The position numbers and the translations under genes were made by a program. Positions 48,256-60,183 of a stretch of 64,000 nt of DNA are shown here, one piece after another. The DNA is from Artocarpus heterophyllus. Lineage: Eukaryota; Streptophyta; Magnoliopsida; Rosales; Moraceae. Location of the stretch: the NCBI GenBank assembly GCA_025403435.1, contig CM046353.1:27403715-27467714 (forward strand), in the 5' to 3' direction. Numbering within the stretch: the first letter of the stretch is position 1; the number at the start of each line of letters is the position of its first letter. The notes under the pieces are model-generated. The model saw only the letters and a program-made list of their open reading frames with translations, did no database searches and was not told where the DNA came from.

Positions 48256-49507
48256 TATTAGAAAATAAGTACATAACAGAATTTAAAATTTTTTTATAAA
48301 ACCTTTGCCACTAAAATGAGTTAGACATGTTAGATACTATCAATTAATCATAGATCTTTGTACCTTCAAAAATTGGTAACCGTACTTTCGGTTGAAAATT
48401 ATTCAGCAAAATTCTTATGAGAAAATTAAATCCAAAAGAGCCTTAATAATCTGAGATTTGCTATTCTCTTTTCCAAGATAGGAATGCGAGTACACACACC
48501 TTGTTCGATTCTCCTCTTGGTAATGTATCTCCTACCAATCATATGAGGAAACCAAAAATTATTGTTCTTGATATTAAACAATAATTCTATGGAAGCTTCA
48601 GAGTTTCTCTAACTAGAGTACTCTCTCTAAATTTTTCAAGTGATCTAACTAATAATAGGAATAAGTCTCCTAACTATAGTGGTCAGTAGGGCATCAATTC
48701 TACTTACATAGGGCTTCAAAATACGTCATTGGGCCAAAATCCTACAGCTAAAAATGTATGGCCGTATTTGTTGAAGTGGTAGGTTGGTCGATCGGTCTTT
48801 TGTAAGCCGTTGACCAGCTGGTTTAGATATAACAAGTGTTGCCCTTTTAGTGCTCCTATCAACCGTCTAACCTAATTAGATGATTATTCATTTTATTTTA
48901 CCTGGAAATCTTTTATAGAGCCTTAGTTTTAATTCAAATAACCCAACGTCAGAGTTATCTAATTAAAATAGTTATATATCGATAATCCCATGTCAAATAA
49001 AATATACAAATAATTCAACATGTCTATTTTAAATTAATTCATAAAAATAATTCAACCAATAACTAATATGAATTATTATAATTCATTTCGAGGAATTTGA
49101 ACCATCATAGAATTAACATAAGTTACAAATTTATAGAAAAAACATGTTATTTCATTATAATAAAATATAAGAGTTAGCAAATAGGACCCATTGAACATAT
49201 ATAAATAAAGCTCCTATAATTAAAAAATGTCATATCCCGACTTGCTAAATTTATAATTATTAACTCTAAACCTGCTACACTAAAAACCTTAGAGTTGTAA
49301 TCTTGAACCATATACAAGATTACAAAACTCCAATATGTTTTTTGTCTATAATATATCATGATATAAAACATCCCTAAATGATATTCATAATTGGCCTAAG
49401 GACAAATTTCGTTTTACCATTCCAATCATATTTATCTTATCTTCCATTATCTCACCATTGGAATACTTACTATTTATAACGAATACAAATAGTAAACCAT
49501 TTTGGTA
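48256..49507 (-). repeat. Partial 5' LTR of element C (end of LTR only)
   Basis: Ends TTTTCTAATA on minus (family end TTTTCCAACA). It aligns with the last two thirds of the LTRs of A and B. A decayed palindrome group is visible around 48780-48830 (GGTCGATCGGTC, GACCAGCTGGTTT). The match stops at about 49507, where unrelated sequence (G) begins, so the LTR start is lost. Confidence 0.75.
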
Positions 49508-50129
49508 ACTGTTACGCTCAAACCATAAGTGAACGAGTCATACAAGCAATAAAGTAATTAAGAGTCAAGTATCATCCTACAAGAATTGAATTCTTAGAAA
49601 TTTAAACAAATTACTATGGGTTTTTGTAACTTAATTTTATGTAGGCAAATTCAAATTTAAGTTACATGCAAGAAATAATTAAATTTTAAACTAACAAATT
49701 ATTAAAGCAATTAATGAAACAATAACACAAGAGATGATTTTAGGAGATGGAAAATCAACACAAAAAGGGCTTGTTAGGTCCTGCCTTCACTCTATTTTTC
49801 CTATGTTCTTCATAATTGCTAAATGTCAATATGTTTCATTCAATTCATTGATCAAGGATTAAGATTAACCTCATTCTATTTCCCAAGTGTTAATGAAATT
49901 ATATGCCTAGATTTACAAGTTGATATCCCCATCTAACTTGCCCACCTACACACCCTTAAAAACATTTTCATAGTGACCATCAAAGTTCTATTGGCCTCCC
50001 AAACTCAACAACAACTAACATTGTTGTAATATCTAAGAAAAATTCATCAGTCTAAGTCTATAACTAAGACAAGATTTAAGCAATGAATTTCTTTAAGAAT
50101 TTCATGTAAATATAAAGTTTTATAATCAA

Positions 50130-52647
50130 TGTGAAATGTATGTAAATTTTTATAAATTGTGATGTATTTTATGCAAACAAATTTTACAAGTTTGAACTCA
50201 AAAATTTGTTAGGTGCTTAAATAGTAATTCTATTATCACAAGGATTTTTGTGAAATTCAAATTTTGTGACAAATATTCATGAGTAAATATTTAAAGACAT
50301 AAAGATAAAAGTTAAATGATAAATAGGTAAAAAGAAAAAGGAAGAAGTAAAACTATCGAAGAATCTAGCGTAATTGATTCTATAAAAGAAATATAGCATA
50401 GGAGTTATATTGTATAAAATAATACATTATAGGAATTTAATAAAATAAAAGTATGGATAATGATGGAAGAATATTGAAGCTAATAGAAAGTTGTAGGAGA
50501 GATGGTGATATTATTGGAAAATATTTACACATAATAAATTTAGATTGAAAAGTCATAAGACAAGTTTGACTTTTCTTAGTCAAAAGTGTTGAATTTTGTA
50601 ATAATTATGTGGGCCTTAGGGTGGTAGGAATTTAGAACTTCTTATTTACAAAAATGTCACTAGGCTTGGCCTATCAATAGCCCAACACTTGGTAAAATTC
50701 AAAACTTTACTTTCTCTACCATTTCTCTCCAAAGCCTCCATTTTAAACCCCTAATTTTTACAAAGACTTTGTCACGTTTCAGCTGTTATTATCCTTAGAA
50801 TCAAGGCACATCACTCTAGAGAAGGTTTCACTAAGATCTTAAGGTAAACTTTCATTAAGTATGTTTTATGGAATTTGAAGTTTAAAGATGGACTTATTAT
50901 TGGCTATATTTGAGTATGGTTAAAATGTGTTGTGAACCTACTTTTCATGGAGAATAAGAGGTTTAATTTTTTGAAGAGAATACAAGTATTTTGAGAACTT
51001 TTGAATACAAATTCTAAGAAATGTTATGTTTTGAATGGTCATGCATGCGAAGTGATTGACAAATGTTATGCATTATGGTAAAAAGGAAAACCATATGATG
51101 TGGCTGGTTTGTCTTTCATATGCTTGAGGGTATGTCAAAAAGATCAAAGTTAAAACATAAACAAGCAAAAGTAAATGAGTTAAACCATTGCACTTTTTGT
51201 TGTAACAAAAAGTACAATACATTTCAAAGATTTGTGTTTTTGAGATGTTTAGAGGTTGAATTGATTTTGAGTTTAACATAATATTGTTGGAAACATTGAA
51301 ACAAATAACTTTGATCAAAAAACTTTCTACAACTTCCAAATGAATCAAATAGTGAAAAAATGATTCTCAAATCAGCTTTTTGAGGAAATAGTTTAAAACA
51401 TCTCCAAAAGTATTTGTTTTTGAAAGAGTTTAGAACACAAAAGTTGTATTTCTCATCGATGCTATTATGGTTGTAAAAAGAGATTCATAATAAACTATAC
51501 AAATTTTAAGTTTAAAATTCAACTATAAAACTTTAGAAACGATTCAAAAAATGAGCCTTGAACCCTTTTAAGTAAAAATGCTTTATGCTATGATAAATGA
51601 AAAACTAATGTAAAGTTAGGCAATAGTTTGTCGAGGTTAAAAGCATAAAGTAGGTAAAGCATTAGCTAACGATTGAGCATCACTCTAACAGGACATAGAG
51701 CTGGCTCATATCTCATAGCAAGTAAAGTTTAGTTAGAATGTTAGCACAAGGACTAAGTAAGTTCTAATCTCACCTATGGCATGAGGTTGTAATTGTCAAT
51801 GCTTGATGGTTGAATGAAAATGTTTGCATTTGAAATATTTTTCAATCAATGATGCATGTATGCATGTCAAGTCATGATATAAAGTATGTTCACTAAGATT
51901 ACATAGTTCGTAATCCAAACATGAGAGAAAAGATAAAGAAGTGTCATGCCAGCCTCTTTGATGTGAGGTATTTAAAGTCAAAGTTTAAGCCCCAAGACCT
52001 AAGGAGTGGATTGGGAAGGTGTAGATCCCTGCCTGAGGGGAGGATCAAGTTTAGTTAAGTTAAGTTATGGCCTTGTTGTTTGATGGTCTTATGCATACGG
52101 TATGTACACTTGGGCGCATAGTTAAAGATAATCCAAAATAAAAGAAAGTTCATTGAAAAGCATAAATGGAGTCATGCATTTTAATGATATTTGAATATGT
52201 TTAAAATGTTTTGTAAGACATGTTAGAACTTGCTGAGAAATAGCTTAATTAGTTCCCTCATGCTTTAGGGAATCCTACCAAGAGGCTAGAATACGAAATG
52301 ATGAACTAGTCACAGTGTGTGGACAACATATGAAGTTTGGGTTATAGATACCATTGTGGCTTAATTCTGCTGCTGTTTAAAAGAAGGTTTTGTTGTATAA
52401 TAGAAAACAAGAATGACTTTGGCTTAAGTTGTTAAATATGCACTATGTTATAAAAGAATGATAGATTTTGTAAAATATTTTAAGTAATATAGATCATTCA
52501 TAGTTTTTGTTGTAACAAAAGTTTAGATGAAATTTTTGTGTTTGAAAGAAAATTTTCATTTCCTATTTTCACAAACAAGTTTATTACATAAGAATTTTTA
52601 TAAGTTAAGAAGAGTTTTTAGATGATTTGGAAAGCTGGGTCGTCACA
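50130..52647 (+). mobile_element. Solo LTR, same family as the 5' LTR of element E
   Basis: The right end GGGTCGTCACA at 52647 is clear and corresponds to GGTCGTTATA at 14919. The interior aligns in order with 9023-9403 plus 12455-14919, for example the TTCCCTCATGCTTTAGGGAA to CCAAGAGGCTAGAATA region near 52252-52290. The left end is uncertain: TGTGAAATG at 50130 or TGTGATG at 50158. No target duplication could be confirmed and no coding sequence is present. Confidence 0.55.
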
Positions 52648-53145
52648 ATTGTGTATCTCAAAACTGAAAAATAAATTAATCTCTCGCAAGCATTAAAACA
52701 AAAATCAAAATCAACTACTTTATTTCCCAACAAATGAGAATCATTAAGAATGTGATAACACAAATGATTTAAAATGAAAATATATTAACAATTATCCAAA
52801 TATTCTAAGCATTTTCAATAGAGTTACATCAAGCCCTAGGATAAAAAATCTAGCCCATCATAGTGCAAGGAATGAATATAAACAAACCCATATTTGAAGT
52901 CAAGTTCAACACAAAATCAAGATAAATAAATACAAGAAAAGGGGAAAAATGAAACTAGTGATGATTTTCACCTTCCAATCTTCAATTCTTCCACCAATCT
53001 TAACTTAATAGAATCCCAGACTCTTGATCTGTGTCTCTCAATCCTCAAAAAAAATGGGTTTTCCTTCCTCTGAAAGCCAAAATGGGCAGCCAAAGATTGT
53101 CTCCAAAGTGGGTGTTCTCTCTCTATCCAAACCCTAGTAAGGGCC

Positions 53146-53152
53146 TTTTATA
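53146..53152 (-). promoter_or_regulatory. TATA box of element G
   Basis: On minus CCTATAAAAGGCCC, followed by CTAGGGTTTGG and a GA-rich leader. This is a textbook plant pol II core promoter, but no gene follows it. Confidence 0.55.
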
Positions 53153-53193
53153 GGCACCATTTTTTAGAAGTGTGCCTAGCCTTGATCAGGTTT

Positions 53194-55376
53194 TGTCACG
53201 CCTTGGAGTACGGGAGGTGACGTGGTGGAATATTTAGATTAATTAAAAGAGGATTTAATTGAAATTAAGGGTTTAAGATTCAAATTACATGAGAAATAAG
53301 GAGTTTTTCCACCACATTTGATAAAAGAGTTGATAGATATTAAGCAAATAATACAAATTAAATAAAAACCGCGAGTATGGGTTCCACAACCCACAACTTG
53401 TGCACACACATGATTCTGATAATATCATAAATACAATTACAGTCCAGGATACTGATAAAGTTAAATCTTACATGCCTTGATTAAATAATACAAAATATAA
53501 ATAATCCTCCTATTACTCCTGAGTTCGGTCTGAAGAATCCTCTCCAAACCTAAATGGGAAACCACCTAGAAGGGGGGAAAAATTTAAAACAATAAAACGT
53601 GAGTGAAAGGCTCAGTAGGACTATGTTTTATAAAATAAGTTAATTTAAAGAAACAATTCATTATTAGGAGCGCTCAAAAGAGAACTGTAAATAAATAAGT
53701 AAGTAAATAAATAAATGAATAGATAATTTGAGTAGAACCGTCTTGACACAGAACAGTCTACTCGCCCAATCAAAACACCATTTACTTTTACCTAGGCAAA
53801 CCATGATATCACCACCGTAGTGGCCCAACTGGGTTTCGGGACCTGCCCCCAAGGTCGATCGCTACATGACCCGATCTCTGATATGGCATCATGCCTATAT
53901 GTTTATTATCATTATCATTCAAAACCCAATTACCGAGTGTTGTCAATTACATTCATTATGAAATTTATTTCATAATCACGGTATATTAAAATATAACCGA
54001 TAAAACCATTTTCAAACAACCGTTGAAAACATTTTGATAAAAATCCTTTTCAAAGCCAAATCATTTTAAAACCAGGCTACTAAAGGAATAGGATAGAAGT
54101 CCTACCTCAATACTCGTGCCGGTGCCCCACACCGTAATCCCAGTCCGCTATACGTTAGCTCCACGGAACCACGAACGATCCTAGATACAAACTAAGTCGA
54201 TCAATATCTAGTTCGAGACATTCTATGTTACTAAATCATTTCATGATGTCCTAGTGTGCCATTTGTATCATTAAAATCATCCTATAAGGTTGGGGTTTAA
54301 ATCAGGGTTCAAAACAGTGAAAACGGGTAAAAATCACAAAACTTTCCATGCCTCGGTCGGCCTGTCAGACGCCCTGCTTTGGCCTGTCGGACGCCCTGCT
54401 TCGGCCTGCCGGAAGCAAAGTTTGGTTGGCCGAACAATTTCCCAGGTTCGGCCTGCCGGTCGGAAGAACACCGGCCTGCCGATCATCACTCCGGCCTGCC
54501 AAACACACAGTTCGGCCTGCCGAATTGGGAAAATCCAGAAATCCCAGCCACGGGTTTCTCGATTCCCAAAATTCAAATCTTGATTCCAACCTGTTTTTCT
54601 CAAATCCCAGGCATGAAAAACAATTATACTTGATAGAAAAACATACTAAAACATGTTTGGACTCATTTAAACAAGATTTAAACTCGAAATCCTCAAAAAT
54701 CTGAAAATGAGAAAATGAGGAGAAAAATGAAAAATCTTGAATTCAATCCGTTTCTCTTCAATCTAAGCTTAGATTCTAGTTGTTCTAAGTTCGTTTAACT
54801 CAAATCCATGGTTTTCTAAGCTTAAACAACCCTAGATTTCAAAAATGCACAAAATTGAAAATTTTGTAAAAAGTTTAGAAATTTTGAATCTAACCTTGAA
54901 TCGAAGCTTCAATCCGCGATCTTGGTTGCTAAATCACGTCCCCGAGCCTCCTCCTTGCTATCCCGAAGCTTGGATTCGAACTTGGTTTCAAAAATTTGAG
55001 AGAGAAATTTGAGAGAGAGAGAGCTGCCGAGAGAGAGATCAAGAGGAAGAGAGAGAGAGGCTGCGTGAGAGTGAGGAGAGAGAGAGAGGAAGGAAATAAA
55101 TAAAGAAAATCGGTGGGCGGTTTTACTGTACGAAAACCATGTGCCGCCCACGGTTTTGTAAAACAGAGTATTTTTAACATTTTACAAATTGTTGTGTTTT
55201 AAAACTCAAAACATCATTTTAAAACAATGAGAAATCATTTGAACGCATCAATTTAACAAAACAACCAAAAATTTAAAATCCCACCAAATAATCTAATTAA
55301 TGTTAAAACATTAACTATGGCACACTAATTCATCATTTACATTACATTAATATTAAATAAATTTCGGGGCGTTACA
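53194..55376 (-). mobile_element. Solo LTR with perfect 5-bp target duplication
   Basis: Bounded by GGTTT at 53189-53193 and again at 55377-55381. On minus it starts TGTAACGCCCCGAAATT and ends GGCGTGACA, giving 2183 bases without coding capacity. On minus a splice-acceptor-like CCCCCCTTCTAG lies near 53567-53580, as in other plant gypsy LTRs. It contains an eight-unit palindrome array (54355-54525). It is the best-preserved insertion in the window by its ends and target duplication. Confidence 0.88.
54355..54525. repeat. Array of eight GC-rich palindromes, 21-22-bp period
   Basis: Units start near 54355, 54377, 54399, 54420, 54446, 54469, 54489 and 54510, mean step about 22 bp. Examples: TTCGGCCTGCCGGAA, TTCGGCCTGCCGAA and CCGGCCTGCCGATC. 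Seven share the CT-centred orientation. The array is much richer in GC than its flanks, and this keeps several overlapping frames open on both strands; none is judged a gene. Confidence 0.88.
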
Positions 55377-55629
55377 GGTTTTCACACGTTTTGGCTTTGC
55401 AGCGGAGAAATCCTCGCTAAAACACCAAAACACAAAGCTGAAATATTAAAAACAGGGGCGGGCACAGTAGCGAGGAAAATTGTGTTGCAATACTAAACAA
55501 AATTTCTTTAGACGCTGTAGCAAGAAACCTGGTCACTACAGCGCCTACACTAATTCACTAGCCCAATTTTTTCCTCTTTTGCGCACCAAGAATTGATCTT
55601 TGAGCTTCCATTGGCTTTTTCCCAAGAAT

Positions 55630-55795
55630 TTATGGTTTAGAATGACAGTTGCAAACTCTTATTTGCTTATCATGCATTCATCATAAATGAATATAAAAGG
55701 AAAAAATTGATATATGATATAAATAATAAATTCTTTATGGATCAAATGTCTCAAAACAATAACTTTGTTCAATTCTTAGCGCACTAAGTGTAACA
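55630..55795 (-). mobile_element. Fragment of the copia A/B/C-family LTR
   Basis: The first ~165 bases of the copia LTR on minus, starting TGTTACACTTAGTGCGCTAA at 55795 and matching 40735-40900 of element C. Nothing else of a copia element is next to it. Confidence 0.7.
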
Positions 55796-56289
55796 CCATT
55801 ATCTCAAAAAAAAAAAAAGCAAATATAGATTGTAAGCTTGAAAAAAAAATAAATGAACAATGTTTAAAAAAATGAAACGCAATAGAAAAATGAAATGAGA
55901 TAAAATAAAATAAATAAATAATATTGGAGCATGTGGTATAAGATGTAACGCCTCAACCCCCATGGGTCCACCTAGCGGGACTCCTAATATAGTCGGGTTT
56001 TATACTCATTACTCATACGTACTCTCCTCTAGGCACGTAGTGGCCCTCAAAGATTTCTTCGCGTCTCTCAACACTTAAATACAAAACCTGCATCCTTATA
56101 GGGTTCTTTAAGTCAAAGTGTTGTTACCAATTGGCCTCTAAGGGCAATGGGGTGTATCATTAGACCATAACGAACAACAATGACGATGCTAAAATGGAGG
56201 AAGTAGTCTCTGATGTTCTTTCTACACACTAAAAAAAACTTAAATGATGTTTCAGAAAGATTTAGATCCTTAAACTTGGAATTTATTTA
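55796..56289. other. Spacer with a possible LTR fragment
   Basis: A-rich at 55800-55930. TGTAACGCCTC near 55945 resembles the LTR ends of the gypsy families here (TGTAACGCCC), and the following 250 bases are less AT-rich. No partner end, coding sequence or target duplication was found. Confidence 0.35.
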
Positions 56290-58765
56290 TTTTTTTTTTT
56301 TTACTAAGAGAAATTTCATTAACCAACGCCAATAGCTAAAGAATACAAAGCAGAAAGACACCAACACAACAGGCTTAGCATAGACAAGACAAATGCAAGC
56401 AGGAAACAAAAAACAGCAAAAACAAAAGCACTCGAAACTACCATGACTAAAAAACTTGAAAACTTAAAAAAAAGAAAATCCTCAAAGCAATAGCTAAAGA
56501 TATCCGCCCATTCAGCTTGATCGTTTAACACGTGGGGAGGGATATCACTAGTATTCAAGAGACTAAACATCTATTGGCTTCTAGCCCATTTTGCAAGATT
56601 GTGAGCTGTGAAGTTGGCATTTCTATTGATCCACGCCAAATCAGCGCAAGACAATTTATCCTTATGCGAGTCCCAGTCGTGCTTAATGTTTTGGACCACC
56701 CAAGCACAGTTTTGCAAAAGGCCTGAGAGAGCTTTAATACTGGCTAAGGAGTCGCTCTCAATTGTAGCACAACTCCAGTTCTTCCGAATTGCCATTTACA
56801 GCCCGAACCAAATGGCTTCAGCTTCAGCAACAAGAGGGCAGGAACATGTAATGTTCGCACCAGCAGCACCTGCCAGTGCACCAAATTAATTCTGACAAAC
56901 GATGGCTAAGACTGCATTTGAGTGCCTGACAGAGACATCCGAGTGACTCTTAAACCAGCCCAGGTGGGGGGGAAGCCAAATCGAATGAGAGCTTGAACGC
57001 TTTATCTTAGAGAGACATTCCTCGTACTCCAAAGCTTGTCTTGAGATATCCTGAAAAGCTTTCACCGGGTCAAAATTAGCTCCATTATGGACCAGGTTGT
57101 TTCTAAATTTCCAAACATTCTCCATGACGCTAGCTGTGAAGAACAGAAGTTGTTCTAAGAAAGGTAGTCGAGAATCACCGATGAGCATAAGCTATAGAAA
57201 CTCCTAAATGTGTTGGATTTGCAAGAATTCCATTCGAAGACTCCAAGATGACATGAACCAGATAGGCTTCATGTACCTGCAAAATAGAAAAATGTGAGTA
57301 GCAAACTCTTCCTCCTCTCTGCATAATGGGCAATCTCCATTTCCACTCCCAAGTCTCCGACTAGTTTCACCTTTCACTTGGAGGACGTTTTGGAAAATTG
57401 CCCACCATAGCAACTTATGTCTTGGATGCAGATGGGACTTCCAAACTTTCTTCCAAGATGCATTTAAAGAGAAGGTCAACAAAAAGCTGCCTCAAGAATT
57501 AATTGTGGATTTTCCATTAGAGCTTGGAGTCCAAACCCATCTATCCTTAACATCGGTTGAAGGAAGGGGAATTCGGAGAATTGCCTGGACAGCTTTGCCA
57601 CTATAGTATTTTCCAACTCTTTCCTCATGCCAACGACCTGGCTGCAAGAATAAGTCCGACACCTTGTAAAAACTAAGAGCTTTGTTATCTATTGGCCATA
57701 GGGAAAAGTCAGGCCCAGAAGGCACCTAAGTTTCGCTCCACATGCTGATACTATCACATTCCAGACCGCTTTGCAAGCCCCTTTCCTCAGAAGGTCTCTC
57801 AATCTTAAAACACACTTCCAAAAGTAAGAATCGCAAGATTTTGCTTTAGTATTAAGAAAATTTCCATGTTTCATGTATTTCCCTCACAAAATCTTCACCC
57901 ACAGACAGTTAGAACCTAACAGAAGCTGCCAACCTCATTTAGCATCAAGGCTCTAGTCATGTCTTTCGAGTGCCGGATTCCAAGCCCTCCAAATATAGTC
58001 CCAAGACTTCAAATATAACAACCGTTGAGTATCCCTTTTTTTACCCCATCAACAATCATGGTAAAGATTGTCAAGTTTTGAACAAACAGCTTCAGGAAGG
58101 AGGTTTGTCATCATACAATAAGCTGGGTTCAGTTGACCCAACGCTTGATTAAGAAGAGGCCTTCCTGCCCTCGATAAAAGTCGTTGCTCCCAACCTGAAA
58201 CTTCCTTCTGGGCCTTCTCCACCAAAAACCACCACTCTTTTTTCTTACGCCGAGAATGAAGGACAGGCAGCCCAAAATGAACTGTATTCTCCCTAATTTG
58301 ACTGAACCAGTATGTCATTAATTCCAATCGCCTTTGTTTGATCCAAATTCTTGCTGAAGTAGACTGAAGATTTACTGACATTCACCTTTTGAACTGACCA
58401 AATGCAGTATAACTCAATGCAGCGTTTAATTTCCTTCGCATGTTTCTTCTTTGCCACTCCAAAAATAACAAGGTCATCTGCAAAAAACGCATGTGTTTCG
58501 TGCCCCCACTAGAGAAATGGACTCCGCGAAATTTTCCTTCCATACATGTTATTTAAATAATTCTTGAAAAGACCTTTCCGCATAAAATGAATAGGTAAGG
58601 GAAAAGGGGGTCACCTCGACATCCTGGAAGCAAAAGGCCACAAGGACTGTCGTTGATTAGAATAGAGAACACGAGCGATTATACACAGGCCTTAGTCCAT
58701 TGAATCCATTTTTCTCCAAATCCTTAAGTAGCCAGGACACCAAAAAGAAAGTTCCACTCAACTTT
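56290..58765 (-). pseudogene. L1-type LINE, 5'-truncated, with poly(A) tail
   Basis: Reads on minus from within the RT domain. 58765-58390: VEWNFLFGV, GFGEKWIQWTKACV, CRGDPLFPYLFIL. 58381-58050: LLSRAGRPLLNQALGQLNP, typical of the end of plant LINE RT. 57725-57500: a DRWVWTPSSNGK block. 57482-57204: zf-RVT-type KLLWWAIFQNVL and CPLCREEEEFATHIFLFC. 57190-56571: RNase H-like with ATIESDSLASI and AHNLAKWA. It ends in a 13-base A run (T run at 56290-56302 on plus). Stops and frameshifts are present throughout. ORF1, endonuclease and most of the RT fingers are missing, the usual result of incomplete reverse transcription at insertion. Confidence 0.88.
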
Positions 58766-60183
58766 GATTGTTAATAAGCTTTTTATTAGTGAGAAAACAA
58801 AGGTAACAACCAGAAGGGGCAACTAATTTGGACTTGAATAATAGTAAATTGAAGGTTTAGGCTCACGAAGGGAAATCTTCAGATTTTCATGATAACATGG
58901 GAAAGTATATCAATTAATATGGTCTAATTAGTTCGTAGATTTGAACAAAATGTCAACATAAAATTTTTATAAGAGACAAATCTATAGAAAAAAAGTTTCA
59001 ATAATAATTGAACTTATGAGTCATAACAGGTACAAATAATTAAGAGTGATCTTTTTGTTAGTTAACTCTTGAATTATTAGTTCCATCTAAAAAAAATACT
59101 GGACCGTTAGTTATGAAAAACTTGGTCCAAAATTACTTTCTGTCAACTAATCTTTCTCGTTATAAAATTTTAACAAAGAAAATGACCAAATTTTAAATCC
59201 GTACCATAGAAAATAGCAGATTTATTATATTTTTTAATAAAACCTTTTAATTACAAAGAAAATTTGCAAGGGGTCAAATATGAATTTATGCAAAAGCAAC
59301 TAATAAAAATCATTTGAATAAAAAAATTAATGGATTTAAAAAAAAAATGTATGTAATTTAAGATTTCATGAAATGAAATTGACTAACTTTCGAATTTATT
59401 TTATGACAGAATAAATTAGAGATTTATCGAATAGATCATGGAGTAAATACATGATTTACTCAGAAATCTTACATTTACTAAATTTAGTCATAGAGAAAAT
59501 TTAGAATTTACTTATCTAATAAATTCTGAATTTACTACTATTTACTTAATTCTATACAAATTTATGTCATTTATTTTTATCTTTAAAGGAAAATTCAAAA
59601 AGTATCCCCTGAATTTATTCAAGCTACTACAAATGTATCACAAGTTTTAACTAATAAAAAATGGTATCCCTCACTTTTCTTAAAAAATTAAAAATTCCTT
59701 TTAGTTGGTGAAATTATTGCAAAAGTTAAAAATATTCTCAAAAATAAATTAAGTATCATATAAAATTATCTATTTAAAAAGTTAATTAAAAACATAAAAA
59801 CTAAAAAAATTTAAAAACAAAAAATGAAAAAAAAGGTCTTTCTTTCACCCGTCAATGCATCAATCTACTTGGCCACACTTATCTCACCCATGCTCAATCC
59901 GCTCTCCCCAATCTTGCTTCCTACTTTCTAGATTTATTTTTTAGTGTGAAGTTTAAATTTACTTGATTTTTAACTATTTTTGCGATATATTTGTTATAAA
60001 TCTATCTATAATTTATTGTTTAAATAGTTAATGTTGAGGTAATGTATAAATTCTTTTAAAATTACTTAAATTCATAGTAGTTGGGGTGTTGACATTTTAA
60101 GCAACTCGATTAGTCAAAAGGTTTTTTTAACTCTTTCATACTTAAAGGGGGAACTTTTTTATGGTTAAAACTTTGAGTATATT
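58766..60183. other. AT-rich spacer, nothing recognised
   Basis: Very AT-rich DNA with poly-A and poly-T runs. Some words recur at 59400-59560 (AATTTACT, ATTTACTCA), but no clean repeat or coding signal was identified. Confidence 0.5.

Larger units (their letters stand above)
40145..49507 (-). mobile_element. Ty1/copia element C, truncated, with later insertions
   Basis: Same family as A and B but on minus. From high to low coordinates: partial 5' LTR 49507-48256, primer-binding site, leader with a solo-LTR-like insertion, gag, protease, integrase, broken RT, RNase H, purine tract, and the first 756 bases of the 3' LTR (40900-40145). The two partial LTRs retain nearly complementary halves and overlap by about 60 bases around the word CTTACTA(C/T)TTATAAC. 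Confidence 0.8.
49508..55629 (-). mobile_element. Decayed LTR-like element G, split by two solo LTRs
   Basis: Three parts seem to belong together: 49508-50129, 52648-53193 and 55382-55629. They are separated by solo LTRs at about 50130-52647 and 53194-55376. On minus the middle part has a TATA box and a GAGAGAGAAC leader at 53090-53152. The third part, upstream of it, has several AGCG-rich words such as GCTACAGCG and CCTCGCTACTG. No coding sequence was found. Assignment to a class is not possible; the layout resembles a long LTR. Confidence 0.4.

Noticed and set aside
50130..52647. Exact target duplication for this solo LTR
   Set aside because: None of the possible left ends (50130, 50158, 50265) gives flanks that match the bases after 52647, so no duplication is claimed.
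54290..54704. Several overlapping open frames on both strands
   Set aside because: They run through the palindrome array, whose higher GC content removes stop codons in all frames. The peptides are low-complexity and match no family.
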